From NCBI RefSeq assembly GCF_907164915.1, contig NC_061867.1:592001-656000 (forward strand): a DNA stretch of 64,000 nucleotides. The letters run 5' to 3'. The translations under genes and the position numbers were made by a program. The stretch's first letter is position 1; each line of letters begins with the position of its first letter. Shown in pieces: positions 23,310 through 35,505 of the stretch. Under the pieces are notes generated by a model. That model ran no database searches, had not been told where the DNA came from, and worked only from the letters and a program-made list of their open reading frames with translations. Source of the stretch: Impatiens glandulifera. Its lineage: Eukaryota > Streptophyta > Magnoliopsida > Ericales > Balsaminaceae.

Positions 23310-25474
23310 GAAAAAAATAATAAAAAAATAACACAATTTTAATGTGGTTCACCAAAATAATTTTGACTACGTTCACTGAAAAGAGAAAATATTATTGAAA
23401 AGAACGGAACAGAGATTATATCATTATAGTATAAGTTATAACACAAGCCGAGACAGGCGATAAGAAGAATCCGAACTACCAAAATCATTTTTCTAAAGTG
23501 CCTAACTTTTTACTTTGGTGATTCTCAATTGTTGCTGTGAGAGTAGGGATTTCAGCTTAGACTATGCATTATGCTGTGTTTGTTGGCTCAATGAGAAAAT
23601 GAGTCAGATTCTACAGGATCAAACCTAAGGCACTTAAGGAATAATGGAAAATAAAAAAAAATAAAAGAGAGGGAAAATTAAGTAAAGTAAATAAAAAACC
23701 AGACTAATGAAAATCGCATGCTCTACTCCTAGGGTGATACAGTGGGATGGACTTTCTATTTCTTATTCGCTACGCCCCTCGAGTAACTTCACTACCTTTC
23801 GCCCGGTATCATAATAAAGTAAAAAATAACGATTAGAGTCAGTCCGGATAAAAGGAAGAATTAAATCCGCAGCTAGTCTTGGGATCAAGGCTTCTTTCCT
23901 ATACAGAATCAGGAATAGCCTACTCCAGGCATCTCCAGAAAAGGCGGCCCCTTTCCCTTCTAAAAAAATAAAGTCTTCCTGAAGAGCCCTCCGAAGCTAT
24001 CCTAAAAGATTATCGAGACATACGCATAGAGAAGAAGAAAATAAGGCGCATAAGGTCAGGTTGCAGAATGGCCTCTCTCGTCGACCGACAGAATAAACAA
24101 GAGTTACTACTATATAACACTCGGTTTTTTGAAATCTTAAAAGATATAGAACTAGAATGAAAATGATGTTCTCAAGGTAAAAGTTTAAGTAGATAAAAAC
24201 TTTAATTTCTTAAAATGTTTGGTTATACTTTTAAATAAGTCTCAACTAGTTTAATATTAATATCTTATTGAGAATTCTCCAAAATATTATTTGTTAGTTG
24301 TAATATTATACTACCACTAAACAATTCAATGCTACTTACTCAACACATATACCAATATAAAATTATTTTTACTTAGAAGTTCGTCTAAATTAGAAATTGA
24401 AATTTGTGCTTAAAATAAGGAAATATAAATGAAATTATGAGTGTTTTTTTATGTTTCAGATATATCACTTCCTAATAAAAAATTTAATCGAGAGTAAAAT
24501 TTTGAAAATTGAAAAACAGACAAAAGAGAAGAAGTTGTTCTAATGAAAAGGATGCCCAACTTGAGATCTAATACAATTATTTTTACCTAATCAATATTTC
24601 AAATAATATAATAAATCTAAATAAATAAAGTGATGAAAATGATCTTTGCTTTCCTAAAAATAAACTTAGCCTTTGGAAATTAAAACAAATAAATAATAAA
24701 GTTGTTGCATAAGTTATTATTTTCCATAGTTATAATGTTAAAAAGATAAAAGAGAATTGAAAGTTACTGACAATAGGAAATCAATCCTATATATTCAGTT
24801 TACAAAGAGTTGTAAAACCAACCCTTAAATAAAGAAAACATAACACAGTTCAGTTAACACATCTCAATTTGAAAAGAGAGATTTTCCACAGCCATTTTGT
24901 ATGAAAGACTTCAAGCCAAATACCCAACTTCAATGATTCATGATCTTCACTTGTATTCATTCATCTGAGTCTGACAGCATAATTTATCTGCGTTATCAAA
25001 AGAAAAAGAGATGCAGATCAAGCACAAAATTTATATACACACTATTAGAATCAAACTTCTTTTAAATCTTAACTGCTATATAATATACCAAGCTAATACC
25101 TTAGAATGAGTCCTTTTTCATCGAAAGGAGGTATGAATGAAATCATTTATTGATGAGAAATATGAGGCAAAACATCTTGTGAGTATAGCTGCTTATTGTG
25201 TTTGGTTGCAGAGAGAGATATACACACTATTTCAACATACAAAATTGACGACAACAACAAAAAAAAAAGATTATACAAGTATATATCTATCTAGGAGTGA
25301 TTGACTGGTGAGTGAGCAAGCAATCCCCATTCACTTATAGAAGAAGAACAGACATATATATATATATATAAAGCTCATGATCACCTAAACTTCAGGGGAA
25401 ATCATATGAATTATGTAAAAAATAAAACACTTTTTTGTTTAAGAGAAGGCAATAAAATAACCAATAATCTAAGA
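23310..25474. other. Intergenic DNA between B3-A and F-box-A
   Basis: No gene is seen. 23450-24170 holds the organelle-like insertion listed separately. From about 24165 on, the sequence is shared with the region before F-box-B (39285 on) as part of the tandem duplication, including the ~600 bp of 3' flank of the F-box gene. Confidence 0.5.
23450..24170. other. Organelle-like insertion (possible mitochondrial DNA, NUMT)
   Basis: Relative to the duplicated partner around 39270-39290, about 720 bp are added between 'tatagtataagttataa' and 'ttctcaaggtaaaa'. The insert is markedly richer in G+C than its surroundings, with balanced purines and pyrimidines ('cgctacgcccctcgagtaac', 'gaagagccctccgaagct', 'ctcgtcgaccgacagaataa'), which is the texture of plant mitochondrial intergenic DNA. 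No organelle gene is recognised in it, so the origin is inferred from composition only. Confidence 0.4.
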
Positions 25475-26722
25475 CTACTTTCTTACATCTTCATCAGCCA
25501 ACTCAGATATTGATTTGTTGCTGGCATCATCAGGTGAGACAAGACTCTCAACATAAGTTGCCACATCAAGGAAATTGCTGATATTTTGAATGTCGGGTTG
25601 TGTAACAGTCTTAGTCTCAAGATTATACAACATCAAATCCGAACCAATCAACATAAGCACTTTATTCTTGCTGAAAATAATCAAGAATGCACAATACTTG
25701 AAAGCATCTATCTCACATTGATAAGGTATTGAATACATCTTCAACCAGGACTCTACTTTTCCAAACTCCTTCATTACCCATAAATCAATTTTCATCATCT
25801 CTTCAAGGTAAAATAGTTGACATAGTTTTCCATCTAAATTCCCTATATTTAAACCCCAAATAGCCCTCTCCTCGTTCAAATAAACGGGTCGTGAGATTAC
25901 AGACCAGGTTTCTTTCGACAAATCAAAAGAGGCAATAAGGCCATCAGCTGCTTCCCAGTTAAGCGATCCACTCACATAAGTACACAAAGCATACACCCGA
26001 GTCCTTTTATATACATTCTCAATCCTACTCCACGAACCACTCTTTAACCCATAAATCTTTCCTTCAGGCCTAAAATTCCATTCTATACTACTACTAGTTC
26101 TTAAAAGGTAAATAACAACCAACTTATAATCATCATTAACTTCATCATATCCAAACCCATATGAAACAATTCGACCAACATCTGTTTCAGTACCATAACT
26201 AGGCAGTCTCTTAGCCTTTCCAGTACACGGGTTCCATACATATAAGGAAGCTTCCCCTGAAAGCAAACTTTGACAAACCAGACAAACCAACCCGTTAACT
26301 GAACCAATTATCCGAACAGATCGGTGTGGGTTCACCCATGGATAATTGAGTCCTGTAATAGATGATTCTCCATTCATAACAGATGACATAGAACAGAATT
26401 TCACATCAAAATGAAGCAAAGCAGTTTTCATAATAAGCTTATGGCTTGCATGATCCTTGTTTTGCATGTTACCTTTCAGATGGGCTTTAACAAATGCTGG
26501 ATCAGATATCAAAATGCGCCAGGATTTGCAAACGGATTTAAATCGGCTGAGTGATTTGACTGGAAGTTTGATTAGGATGTCTGAAATGATTTCTTCTGGA
26601 AGGGAGACTGCGAGATAGATGAAATCAGAGTCTGCGACTGCGGCGGCGGAGCTTTCTTGAATGGTCTTGCCCCGGTTTCTCCACCTCCTTCGATCCTTAA
26701 AAGGATCGCTGTTGATGACCAT
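25475..26722 (-). CDS. F-box protein with FBA (type 1) domain, copy A
   Basis: A single-exon gene of 415 residues on the minus strand. The F-box occupies about residues 41-80 (LPEEIISDILIKLPVKSLSR...CKSWRILISDP) and would bind SKP1 in an SCF E3 ubiquitin ligase. The rest fits the plant F-box-associated interaction domain: GSVNGLVCL near 140, LYVWNPCTGKAKRLP, GFGYDEVNDDYKLVVI, WSRIENVY..., GSLNWEA and a kelch-like WSVISRPVY block. It resembles the CPR1/CPR30-type family, whose members select proteins for degradation, but the target cannot be deduced. It starts at ATG 26722, preceded by an upstream minisatellite. The reading frame is intact. The duplicate at 41069-42310 is about 92-93% identical by eye. 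Confidence 0.92.
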   Translation of the reverse strand: MVINSDPFKDRRRWRNRGKTIQESSAAAVADSDFIYLAVSLPEEIISDILIKLPVKSLSRFKSVCKSWRILISDPAFVKAHLKGNMQNKDHASHKLIMKTALLHFDVKFCSMSSVMNGESSITGLNYPWVNPHRSVRIIGSVNGLVCLVCQSLLSGEASLYVWNPCTGKAKRLPSYGTETDVGRIVSYGFGYDEVNDDYKLVVIYLLRTSSSIEWNFRPEGKIYGLKSGSWSRIENVYKRTRVYALCTYVSGSLNWEAADGLIASFDLSKETWSVISRPVYLNEERAIWGLNIGNLDGKLCQLFYLEEMMKIDLWVMKEFGKVESWLKMYSIPYQCEIDAFKYCAFLIIFSKNKVLMLIGSDLMLYNLETKTVTQPDIQNISNFLDVATYVESLVSPDDASNKSISELADEDVRK

Positions 26723-26759
26723 TGTTGAAGAACTGGGAATCGATTGAGAGCGGCTAGGG

Positions 26760-28798
26760 TTTGGAGGAAGTAAAATGAATTATCAATTAGGGTACTCGTA
26801 TATATTCAATCTGGATCAATCTGACACGTTTCATAGTTCATATTCATTAGAATCAATCGGTAGTAGGTCATTTGGATCAATCTGAAACCATTTGATAGTT
26901 CATATTCAATAGAATCAATCGGTAGCAGGTCATTTGGATCAATCTGACACGTTTCATAGTTCATATTCAATAGACTCGATCTGTATCAAGTCATTTGGAT
27001 CAATCTGACACGTTTCATAGTTCATGTTCATGCGCTGAATTTACTTTTTTTTTCTTTTTTTTTATTGAATAAAAAACTGAATATGTTTACCAATTATCAT
27101 GTAATAGAACATAAACATTATCAAAATAGTTTTTTCCCATTTCAAAAACATGTTAACTAATAAAAAGTAAAAATTAGTTTCTAATGTTCCGCGCTAACTT
27201 TACTAGAATTGAGAATCTCTTAAATCTATATACAAACTATCGAAATCTAAAATTTTCAGATTTTATATTGAGAAAATAATATTTGGTTGTAAATATATTT
27301 TTTATTTTTTAAACATAAACACTGTCAAATTAATTTTTCGACATTCAAAAACAAGCTAATTAACTAAATGAACTGTATAAAGTGATTTCAGCTGTTTTAG
27401 GCATGGTAATGTTCTAGCACTAAGTTTATTATTTTCGGCCAAATAATTGAATAAAAAATCTCTTACATTTATTTACAAAGTATCGAAGTCAAAATTTTCA
27501 GATTTAATATTGAGGGAAATGGGTTTGGTTGTAAATGTAATTTAAAAAAAAAAAAAGTCATTAACATTATCAAATAAGTTTTTCGCACTTCAAAAGGAAT
27601 TAACTAAATTAACGGGGTTTCCGCAGATGGAGACGTAGTAATGTAAAGTTCTAACGCTAAATTTACTATTTTCAGAGGAATGATTGAGTCAAAAAAATCT
27701 CTTGAATATATTTACAAACTATTTATACCTATTATTTTTTGAGATTTGATATTAAACAAGCTAACTAATTTAAAGGTAGAGTTTATTTCAATAGTTGGAG
27801 ATATACAATACATCTTAATTTAAAAATATTAAGGGTATATTTGGTAACCTTAGAATTGGCATTGGAATTGAAATTGGAGGGTCCAATTCTTATGTTTGTT
27901 AGATACTTTAATATTAAGAATTGGAATTGGAATTGGAATTAGAATTAGAATTTCAATGGAATTCAATATAGTGTAATTTGATAGTTCTCAATTCCAATAT
28001 TTTTATGTCGGAATTGTAATTCCAAATTAACACGTTTTTCACATTTTTGACGCGTTTAACTCGTTTTTCACATATTAAACATGTTTAACACGTTTTTCAC
28101 ACGTTTAACATGTTTTTATGTTTTTGGCACGTTTAACATGTTTTTGACATATTTAACACGTTTTATATCTTAAATATCTATATAAACTATTTACGACAGC
28201 AGGACGGATACAGGTACATCCTAGTTTCCGCAGTTAGAGACACGGTAACTTAACGTTCTGACGCTAAATTTACTATTTTCGGAAGAAGCTTGAATATATT
28301 TACAAACTATTTTTATACCTATGATTTTTCAGATTTCAACAGTGGGAGATATACAATACATCTTAATTTAAAAATACTAGAGTAATGCTGGTACAATATG
28401 CATGTATTCAAGTAATTATCATAATTATTTTTTAAATAAATATCTTAATTAGAAAAACATGGACTAACATAACAACAGACAAATCAAAACGAAATATAAG
28501 ATATAATTAAATTTATCTACCCTCCTGAGTGACGTCGATTATATTAGTCTAACTCTTATGGTTAAAATCACATATTAAATGAAATATATAGAAAAATACA
28601 TTATGTCACAAAAATGAAACTATTCTAAATTTAACTTTAAGCTTTAATTAACATGTGTATATTAAATTGCAAATCAAGAAAATGAGTGAAAATGTCAAAT
28701 AGACAACTTAGTTTGTATAGAAATAATATGATGTAAGGTGAGATAAAAATAATTATGGCTGAAAAATTTTAAATTTGGATTGACATTTTACACTTAAA
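26760..28798. other. Intergenic DNA upstream of F-box-A
   Basis: After the minisatellite comes AT-rich DNA that matches 42610-44210. Compared with that copy, about 550 bp are added at 27830-28370. The added part begins 'gggtatatttggtaacctt', includes 'ggaattggaattggaatt' and a degenerate 'ttttgacacgtttaac' repeat (28027-28170), and ends in a second copy of 'atacaatacatcttaattta'. No gene is seen. Confidence 0.5.
26811..27025. repeat. ~62-bp minisatellite upstream of F-box-A
   Basis: A unit starting 'ggatcaatctgacacgtttc' and containing 'atagttcatattca' and 'tcaatcggtag' is repeated about 3.5 times, beginning some 90 bp upstream of the F-box start codon. The same array precedes F-box-B, so it is part of the duplicated segment and probably lies in or next to the promoter. 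Confidence 0.85.
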
Positions 28799-29229
28799 AG
28801 TGGTCACAATTGATATCTTAAAGTTTTGAAAAAACAACACTAACCAACACTAATAAAATTACTTACTTATACTCTAAAATATGTTAATAGTAAATATATT
28901 AATAACACAAAAGAAAAAAGAAAGAAGTAATTAAGATAACATTTCTTTGAATAGAATTCCAAACCTTATCATAAAACATAATAATAAAATATCCTTGGTT
29001 TAATATTAGGAAACAATCCTTACCAAAATAAAAAATCAAATAGAGTTTTGTAAATGAAAGATAGAAAATCATACCATCCACAATAACAATCAACTTAGTC
29101 TTTTGTCTATAAAAACAAACCTTACCAACCACAATAACAACTTAGGGTAGTCCATAAAAGAAATGGACCTGCATCATGTTACTCTCCACAAGCTCAAATA
29201 CGCACGTATCACCCGACTTGAGATTATTC

Positions 29230-30125
29230 GAAAAGAAATATGTTCTTTAATTTAATATGCAATGACTAAACCTGGATAGGACAATGAACGGTAATAATTT
29301 AATCCGATTATGTTAAGAGTCGCAGTGTTTTGCTAGAAGCCAACTACGATTAATGGCGTTAAACCCATAACTATTATAATTGGGTCCTATGAGGTCACAC
29401 ACTTAGAGTTGGCAGAATAGATTAATGTGAATAGAATTCAATTATTAATAATATATTAGATATTATTAATAATTAGAAATAATATTTTATTTATGATTTT
29501 GGAAACATGGTAAATTGATTTTGGAAACATGATAAAAATAATATTTTATTTATGAAATAAAATAATTAATCATGGTAAATTGATTATGAAAACATGATAG
29601 AAATAATATTTTATTTATGAAATAAAATAATTAACCATGGTAAATTGATTATGGAAACATGATATATCAAATTAGTTATGAATATAATGATTTGAAATAG
29701 ATTTTATTTAGGAAATAAAACGTTTATCATGAATATTAATTGCATAACGGAGAATGCCAAAAGATGGTAAGTTTGGTTTTTTCTTTATCCCTGACTCTCT
29801 AATTTAATAGCTTAAAATAGGAATTTGGGAGATGGTGAAAATGTGATTAAAAAAAACTCATTTTTTTCTCATAAGCAATTAGATTGCTTCTGTCATTCTT
29901 TCGTCATAGCAGTCGAAGTCAACTGAATCTTGACAAACTCGTGTGGACCAACTAGAGGAACAATACGTGGGGCTCTCATCCTTTATACTACAAGATATAC
30001 CGAATTCACGCATCAAAGGTATCACCTTTTCGAAAATGCTTTTAATCTCTAAATGCATGAACATCCTGGATAGATGTTAAGATAGGATCTTATTTTCCAC
30101 AACATACATCTAATGAATGTCAACA
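29230..30125 (+). repeat. 5' LTR of the copia element
   Basis: The 896-bp LTR ends in ...TGTCAACA. Its first base seems lost (expected TG, as in the 3' LTR). It contains part of the ~65-bp internal repeat that is more regular in the 3' LTR. Small indels distinguish it from the 3' LTR, so insertion is not very recent. Confidence 0.85.
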
Positions 30126-30126
30126 A

Positions 30127-30138
30127 TGGTATCAGAGC
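30127..30138 (+). other. Primer-binding site (initiator tRNA-Met)
   Basis: TGGTATCAGAGC directly after the 5' LTR is the classic copia primer-binding sequence complementary to the 3' end of plant initiator tRNA-Met. Confidence 0.9.
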
Positions 30139-31050
30139 GAGGTTTTAGCATAAATCGATTGAATAAATTAATCGTTAATTTTGATGCAATAATTTTCTAA
30201 AGATCTTGTTAGTCTTCTAGTTTGCTAGAAAATTTTACATGAACAAACGTAAAATTAAAATAAATATTTTAAGATTAGATAATATAAATATTTGAATAAA
30301 ATAAATATGATTTATGTTACTATTTCTTAAGAGTTAAGAAATATTAAAATTAAAATAAATGTGATTTATGTTACTATTTCTTAAGAGTTAAAAAATATTA
30401 AAGATTAAAATAAATAAGATTTATTTAATATATTTTTTTTGGCAATTGTTTTACAATTTATTTTATAATTAGATTATAATATATAATTTTAATTCAATTT
30501 ATGAACTTAAAAGTTCATGGATGGAGATCCATGAAAGATTTTGTTTTTTTAATAAAAAAACAACAAAACATTAGTTCCTAAAGAATATTTGGGCAATGCC
30601 TTTCTGTGTCATAACCCATGCAGTTTATGGTTTTTTGGTTGAATGGGTTTCGCAAAAGCGATGGTGTACTTTCTCAACCTTATACTCATGAGGGTGAATC
30701 TATACAGAGATTCATAAACCTTGATACGGTTGTACCCAACAAGAGACCAAAATAAAGTTTTGAATCTTGAGACATGGAGATGATTCTAACATTGGATGTG
30801 AATTATCAACCAAGAATTATAAAAGAATGTTTATAATTAGTAAATTGTTACTTACCTTAAACACAAAAGTCCTAAGGCAGTGCAAAAGTACGTTGGGCTT
30901 GTATGTGATGGGATTTTGAAATCATTTTATTCATAAGGAACAATTAGAACTTGAATAAAATGCGCAATCATATATATTAAATTGTTTAATCATAGATATT
31001 TATAATCTTTTTTTTTGACTAATTTGCAAATCTATTACATAATGTAGATA

Positions 31051-31860
31051 ATGGCAAACGATAATTTTAAGTTCTTTCTACGCTCAATTGTTGAGAAAAA
31101 CAAGCTCAATGGAACGAACTTCCTTGATTGGGAAAGAAATCTGAGAATCATTCTCAGGTCTGAGGGACGTGAGGACGCCCTTTGCAACCCCTATCCCGAT
31201 GGTGACAGAAACCTCATCTAATGAGGAGAAGGAAAACATAATTCAGTTGAAAAACGAAGCATTGCCTGTCACTTGCTTAATGATTGCCGCAATAGAACCT
31301 GAATTGTAAAAGAGGTTTTTGAATTCTGATGCCTATACCATCATAAGTGAACTGAAAACATTGTTTCAAGATCAGGCAAGGATAGAACGATATGAGACTC
31401 ACAAGGCTATACTTGATAGCAAGCTTGTGAAGGGAAAACCTGTGAGTCCTCTTGTAATTAGTCTTACTGGACTATTCAAGAGGATGGAAAATTTGGGAAC
31501 CCCATATGACCAAAAGTTGACCACTGATATTATTCTTAGATCCTTACATGATAGTTTTGTACCATTCAGAATTCAATACCATATGAATGGTCTAAAACAT
31601 GATTTGAATGAGCTCCATAATTTGCTTAAAAATGCTGAAGGTAATATGATTGATGACAAGAGGAAGGAAGTTTTGAATGTCAACAATGGGAGGGGTTTTA
31701 AGAAGGTGGCCAAGAAAATGAATAATAACCAATGGAAAGATAAACGAGTTTGCATACCCAATGGTGGTGGGAAGCTAAGAGTAGCCTTTGATCATGATTG
31801 TTTTTTCTGCAAAACCAAGGGACACTAGAAAAGAAACTATCCCAAGTATCTGGAAGAAAA
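31051..31860 (+). pseudogene. copia gag region, disrupted
   Basis: It starts at ATG 31051 with a UBN2/gag-type N-terminus. A frameshift near 31185 and a stop near 31308 follow. The frame is then open from 31319 through a retrotransposon gag domain (LNSDAYTIISELK..., FKRMENLGTPYD) to a CCHC zinc knuckle (CFFCKTKGH...) in which the codon after His is TAG, where Trp is usual. It is not translatable as one protein. Confidence 0.8.
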
Positions 31861-31920
31861 GAAGAATGGGATTGTGAGTTCCGCTTCAGGTATTTATGTT
31901 ATTGAAATTATGACAACCAA

Positions 31921-32355
31921 TGTTCTCACATTAAAACCGTGCATGAGACTTTCATCTCACACGGCTCCTAAGTGATAAGCAAGAAGAACGATTTCCCTAC
32001 ACCTAAAAGAAAAGACCACAAAAATTATTTTGTTTTATGACTATTCCATATTCGTCTGCTTTATATCGAGTGATCATTTTGAAGAAATTTCAGTTATAGA
32101 TAAAGGAGATTCTTGGGTTTTGTCTCTCCTGCTAAGAAATAATTTATTCTTTAGTTTCTTTTTCAAAATACCTCAATTGGTACACGCAAAAAATAGGCTA
32201 ATTCAACAGATTTTTCTTCAATTTCTCGTGGAGTCAAATTCTCATCAGTACGAGTCAAAGGAATGGCCCCTTGGCCTCCGAAGTGAGAAGCAAAAATATT
32301 CTGATAAAGACGTTCCTCAGTAATATCATCATGACTCTCGAAGTCATGTGCAATG
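31921..32355 (-). other. Chimeric plastid-derived insert (NUPT) inside the copia element
   Basis: On the minus strand, three plastid-like pieces are joined. 32277-32351 encodes [17 protein letters not shown] and NIFASHFG, the N-terminal region of photosystem I protein PsaB. 32163-32279 encodes [20 protein letters not shown] up to [11 protein letters not shown] and a stop, the C-terminus of Ycf4. After a spacer, 31933-31967 is a group II intron domain V (GAGCCGTG...CACGGTTTT). The reading frame even runs through the psaB/ycf4 joint. These loci are not adjacent in standard plastomes, so the insert is a recombined or filler-type plastid fragment. It lies between the gag knuckle and the pre-integrase region, where protease should be. 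The outer limits are approximate. Confidence 0.85.
31933..31967 (-). ncRNA. Group II intron domain V fragment (plastid-derived)
   Basis: The minus strand reads GAGCCGTGTGAGATGAAAGT followed by CTCATGCACGGTTTT, which folds into the conserved domain V hairpin with GAAA loop and AGC-triad position. Which plastid intron it comes from cannot be told by eye. No other intron domains are recognisable, so it is a non-functional relic. Confidence 0.75.
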
Positions 32356-35300
32356 ATGGTCCCACTTGGGTATTTGATATTGCATGTGATGTTCACATTA
32401 TTTCAAATGTGAAGGGACTAAGAAATAGAAGACAAGTGAAGAAAGGGAAGATAGACTTGCGTGTTGGAAATGGAGCAAATGTTGATGCACTTGCCGTAGG
32501 AGTTTATAGTCTATCTTTACCTTCTGGTTTAGTGTTTGAACTGAATAATTGTTATTATATTCCTTGCATTACTAAGAATCTTATTTCGGTTGTTGTATTA
32601 CATTCTAATGGTTTTGAATTTAGCATTAAAAATTGGAGTTTTCTGTTTTTAAGAATGATATTTTTTATGCGAATGCTCAAATGAGTAATGTGATCTTCAT
32701 TTTGGATCTCAAATCAGAATTATATAACATAAATAACAAAAGACAAAAGTTAAATAATTTTAGTGAAGTCTACCAATGGCATTGTCGATTGGGTCACATC
32801 GGTGTTAATCGCATGAAGAAGCTCCATAAAGATGGACTTCTTAAAGACATGAATTATGAATCCATTGTTGCATGTGAATCGTGTCTAGTTGGCGAAATGA
32901 CAAGGTCACCTTTCAAAGGAAAATTTGAAAGGGCTACTAGACTACTAGGCATAATACATACTGATGTATGTGGACCGATGAGCATAGAAGCTAGAGGTAG
33001 CTATAAATATTTCATCACATTTATTGATGACATGAGTAGATATGGATATGTTTACCTCATGTCACATAAATCGGAGTCCTTTGAAAAATTCAAAGAATTT
33101 TAAAATGAAGTAGAGGCTCAATGTGACAAGAAAATAAAAGTACTTCGATCTGATCGTAGTGGTGAGTATTTGAGCCACGAATTTGATCATCATTTGAAAA
33201 ACTGTGGTATTGTAACACAGTTGTCAACCCCAAGAACACCACAGCTTAATGGTGTGTCTGAAATGAGAAAAAGGACTTTGTTAGACATGGTTCGATCAAT
33301 GATGAGTTTTGTTAATCTTTCGGTATCCTTCTGGGGATATGCCCTTACTATCGTTATACTAACACTAAACAAGACTCCATAAAAAACTGTAGACAAAACT
33401 TCATATGAGATATGGACCGGAAAAGTTTCAAAGCTATCTTTTTTGAAAATATGGGGATGCGAAGCTTATGTAAAACATTTACAAACAGATAAACTTGCCC
33501 CAGAATCAAATAAATGTTTCTTTATAGGATATTCAAAAGGGAGTTTTGGATATTACTTCTACAATCCAAATGAGCAAAAGGTTTTTGTTGCAAAGGATAA
33601 TGTCTTTTTGGAAAGAGAGTTTCTTTCTAACAAGTCAAGTGGGAGAAATATTCATCTTGAAACAATTCAAGATGATGAACAACAACAAACTCAACAACAA
33701 GATGATTCTGATAATATCGATGATGATATGATTACTTTTGATGGCCTAGGACCTCATATCATCCAAGAACCAGAACAAGAGGATCTGCAAATTGTTGTGG
33801 ATCACATTCCGGATTCAGTTGTTGAACAAGTTGAACTCAATCGTAGATCGGAAAGGCAAAAGGTTATGCATGGACGTTACAATGATTTTATCTTAAATGT
33901 AAGTCTTGATGTTCTTATGTTAGAACATAATGAGCCTTCTACCTATAATCAAGCATTGATTGGTCCAGACTCCAATAAATGGCTTAAAGCCATGAGGTCC
34001 AAAATAGATTCGATGTTTGAAAATCAAGTATGGGACTTGATAGATTTGCCAAATGGGGTTAAACCCATAGGAAGAAAAATGATTTTCAAACTTAAAAATG
34101 ACAAAAATGGAAATGTATCTATTTACAAGGCAAGATTAGTTGTCAATGGTTTTAGACAAATTCATGGTATTGACTATGATGAGACATTTTCACCAGTTGT
34201 TATGATTAGATCCATTAGGATAATCCTAGCTATTGCTGCATATTATGACTATGAGACATGACAAATGGATGTCAAAATAGCTTTTCTAAATGGTTTTTTT
34301 AGAAGAAGATGTGTACATGACACAACCTGAAGGTTTTGAAGATTCAAAACATGCTGGAAAAGTATGCAAACTTAAGAAGTCTATTTATGGACTTAATCAA
34401 GCATCTAGGAGTTGGAACTTTTGATTTGATGAAGAGATCAAAGAATTTGAATTCATTAGATGCGAAGAAGATCCTTGTGTTTACAAGAAGTTCAGTGGGA
34501 GTAAAGTAGAATTCTTAGTTCTGTATGTAGATGACATACTACTTATTGGGAATAACATTCTGATACTAGAGTCCGTTAAAGAATGACTGGAGAAATGTTT
34601 CTCAATGAAAGACTTAGGAAATGTCGAGTACATACTTGGGATAAAGATCTATAGAGATAGATCTAAAAGGCTACTTGGATTAAGTCAAGAAACTTATATT
34701 AATAAGAATCTTGAATGATTCAAGATGCAAGATTCTAAAAAGGGTTTTTATCCATTCAACATGGTGTATATCTTAGCAAGACGCAATGTCCTAGTACACC
34801 TGCTGAGCTTGAGAAAATGACCAAGATTTCATATGTTTCTGCTATAGGATCTATCATGTATGCCATGATATGTACACGTCCAGATGTTGCATATGCTTTG
34901 AGCATGTGTAGCAGATACCAATCAAATTCTGGATAAGTACACTAGAGTGCAACTAAGAATATCCTAAAGTACTTAAGAAAGACCAATGATGATTTCTTAG
35001 TATATGGGGGAGATGAGAAATTAATTGTGCAAGGCTATACTGATGCGAGCTTTTAGACTGACCAAGATGGTTTTGAGTCACAACCGGGTTATGTCTTAAT
35101 GAAAGAGCTGTGAGCTGGAAAAGCTTTAAGCAGGATACAGTAGCAAATTCCACAACAGAAGCTGAGTACATTGCTGCTAGTGAAGCAGCAAAGGAGGCCG
35201 TTTGGATAAGAAAGTTCCTTGATGAACTCGGTGTTGTTCATAGCATTTCAAGGCCTATTAACATCTATTGTGACAACAATGGTGGCATAGCCCAGGCAAA

Positions 35301-35505
35301 GGAACCGAGTTCGAGCTCCAAATCCAGACACGTTATGAGGAAATATCACCTTATTTGCCACATCATCAATATGGGTGATATTAGGATGTGTAAGGTGCAT
35401 ACTGATAACAACATTGCAAATCCATTAACTAAACATATGTCTACACCCAAGCATGAAAGTCACACTAGGGCTAAGGGTCTTAAGCACATTGGAGAATGGC
35501 TTTGA
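32340..35505 (+). pseudogene. copia pol region (integrase, RT, RNase H), disrupted
   Basis: A pre-integrase gag_pre domain ([10 protein letters not shown]..., CYYIPCITKNLISV) is followed by an HHCC finger and integrase core (HTDVCGPM, FITFIDDMSRYGYVY), then a C-terminal block, RT ([32 protein letters not shown]) and RNase H (NSTTEAEYIAASEAAKEAVW). In-frame stops occur near 33101, 33380, 34259, 34423 and 34716, with frameshifts near 32640, 34300 and 35090. All domains are recognisable but no complete protein can be made. Confidence 0.85.

Noticed and set aside
32030..32323. Plus-strand ORF of 97 codons inside the copia element
   Set aside because: It is the antisense of the plastid psaB/ycf4-like insert; the minus strand carries the recognisable protein sequence.
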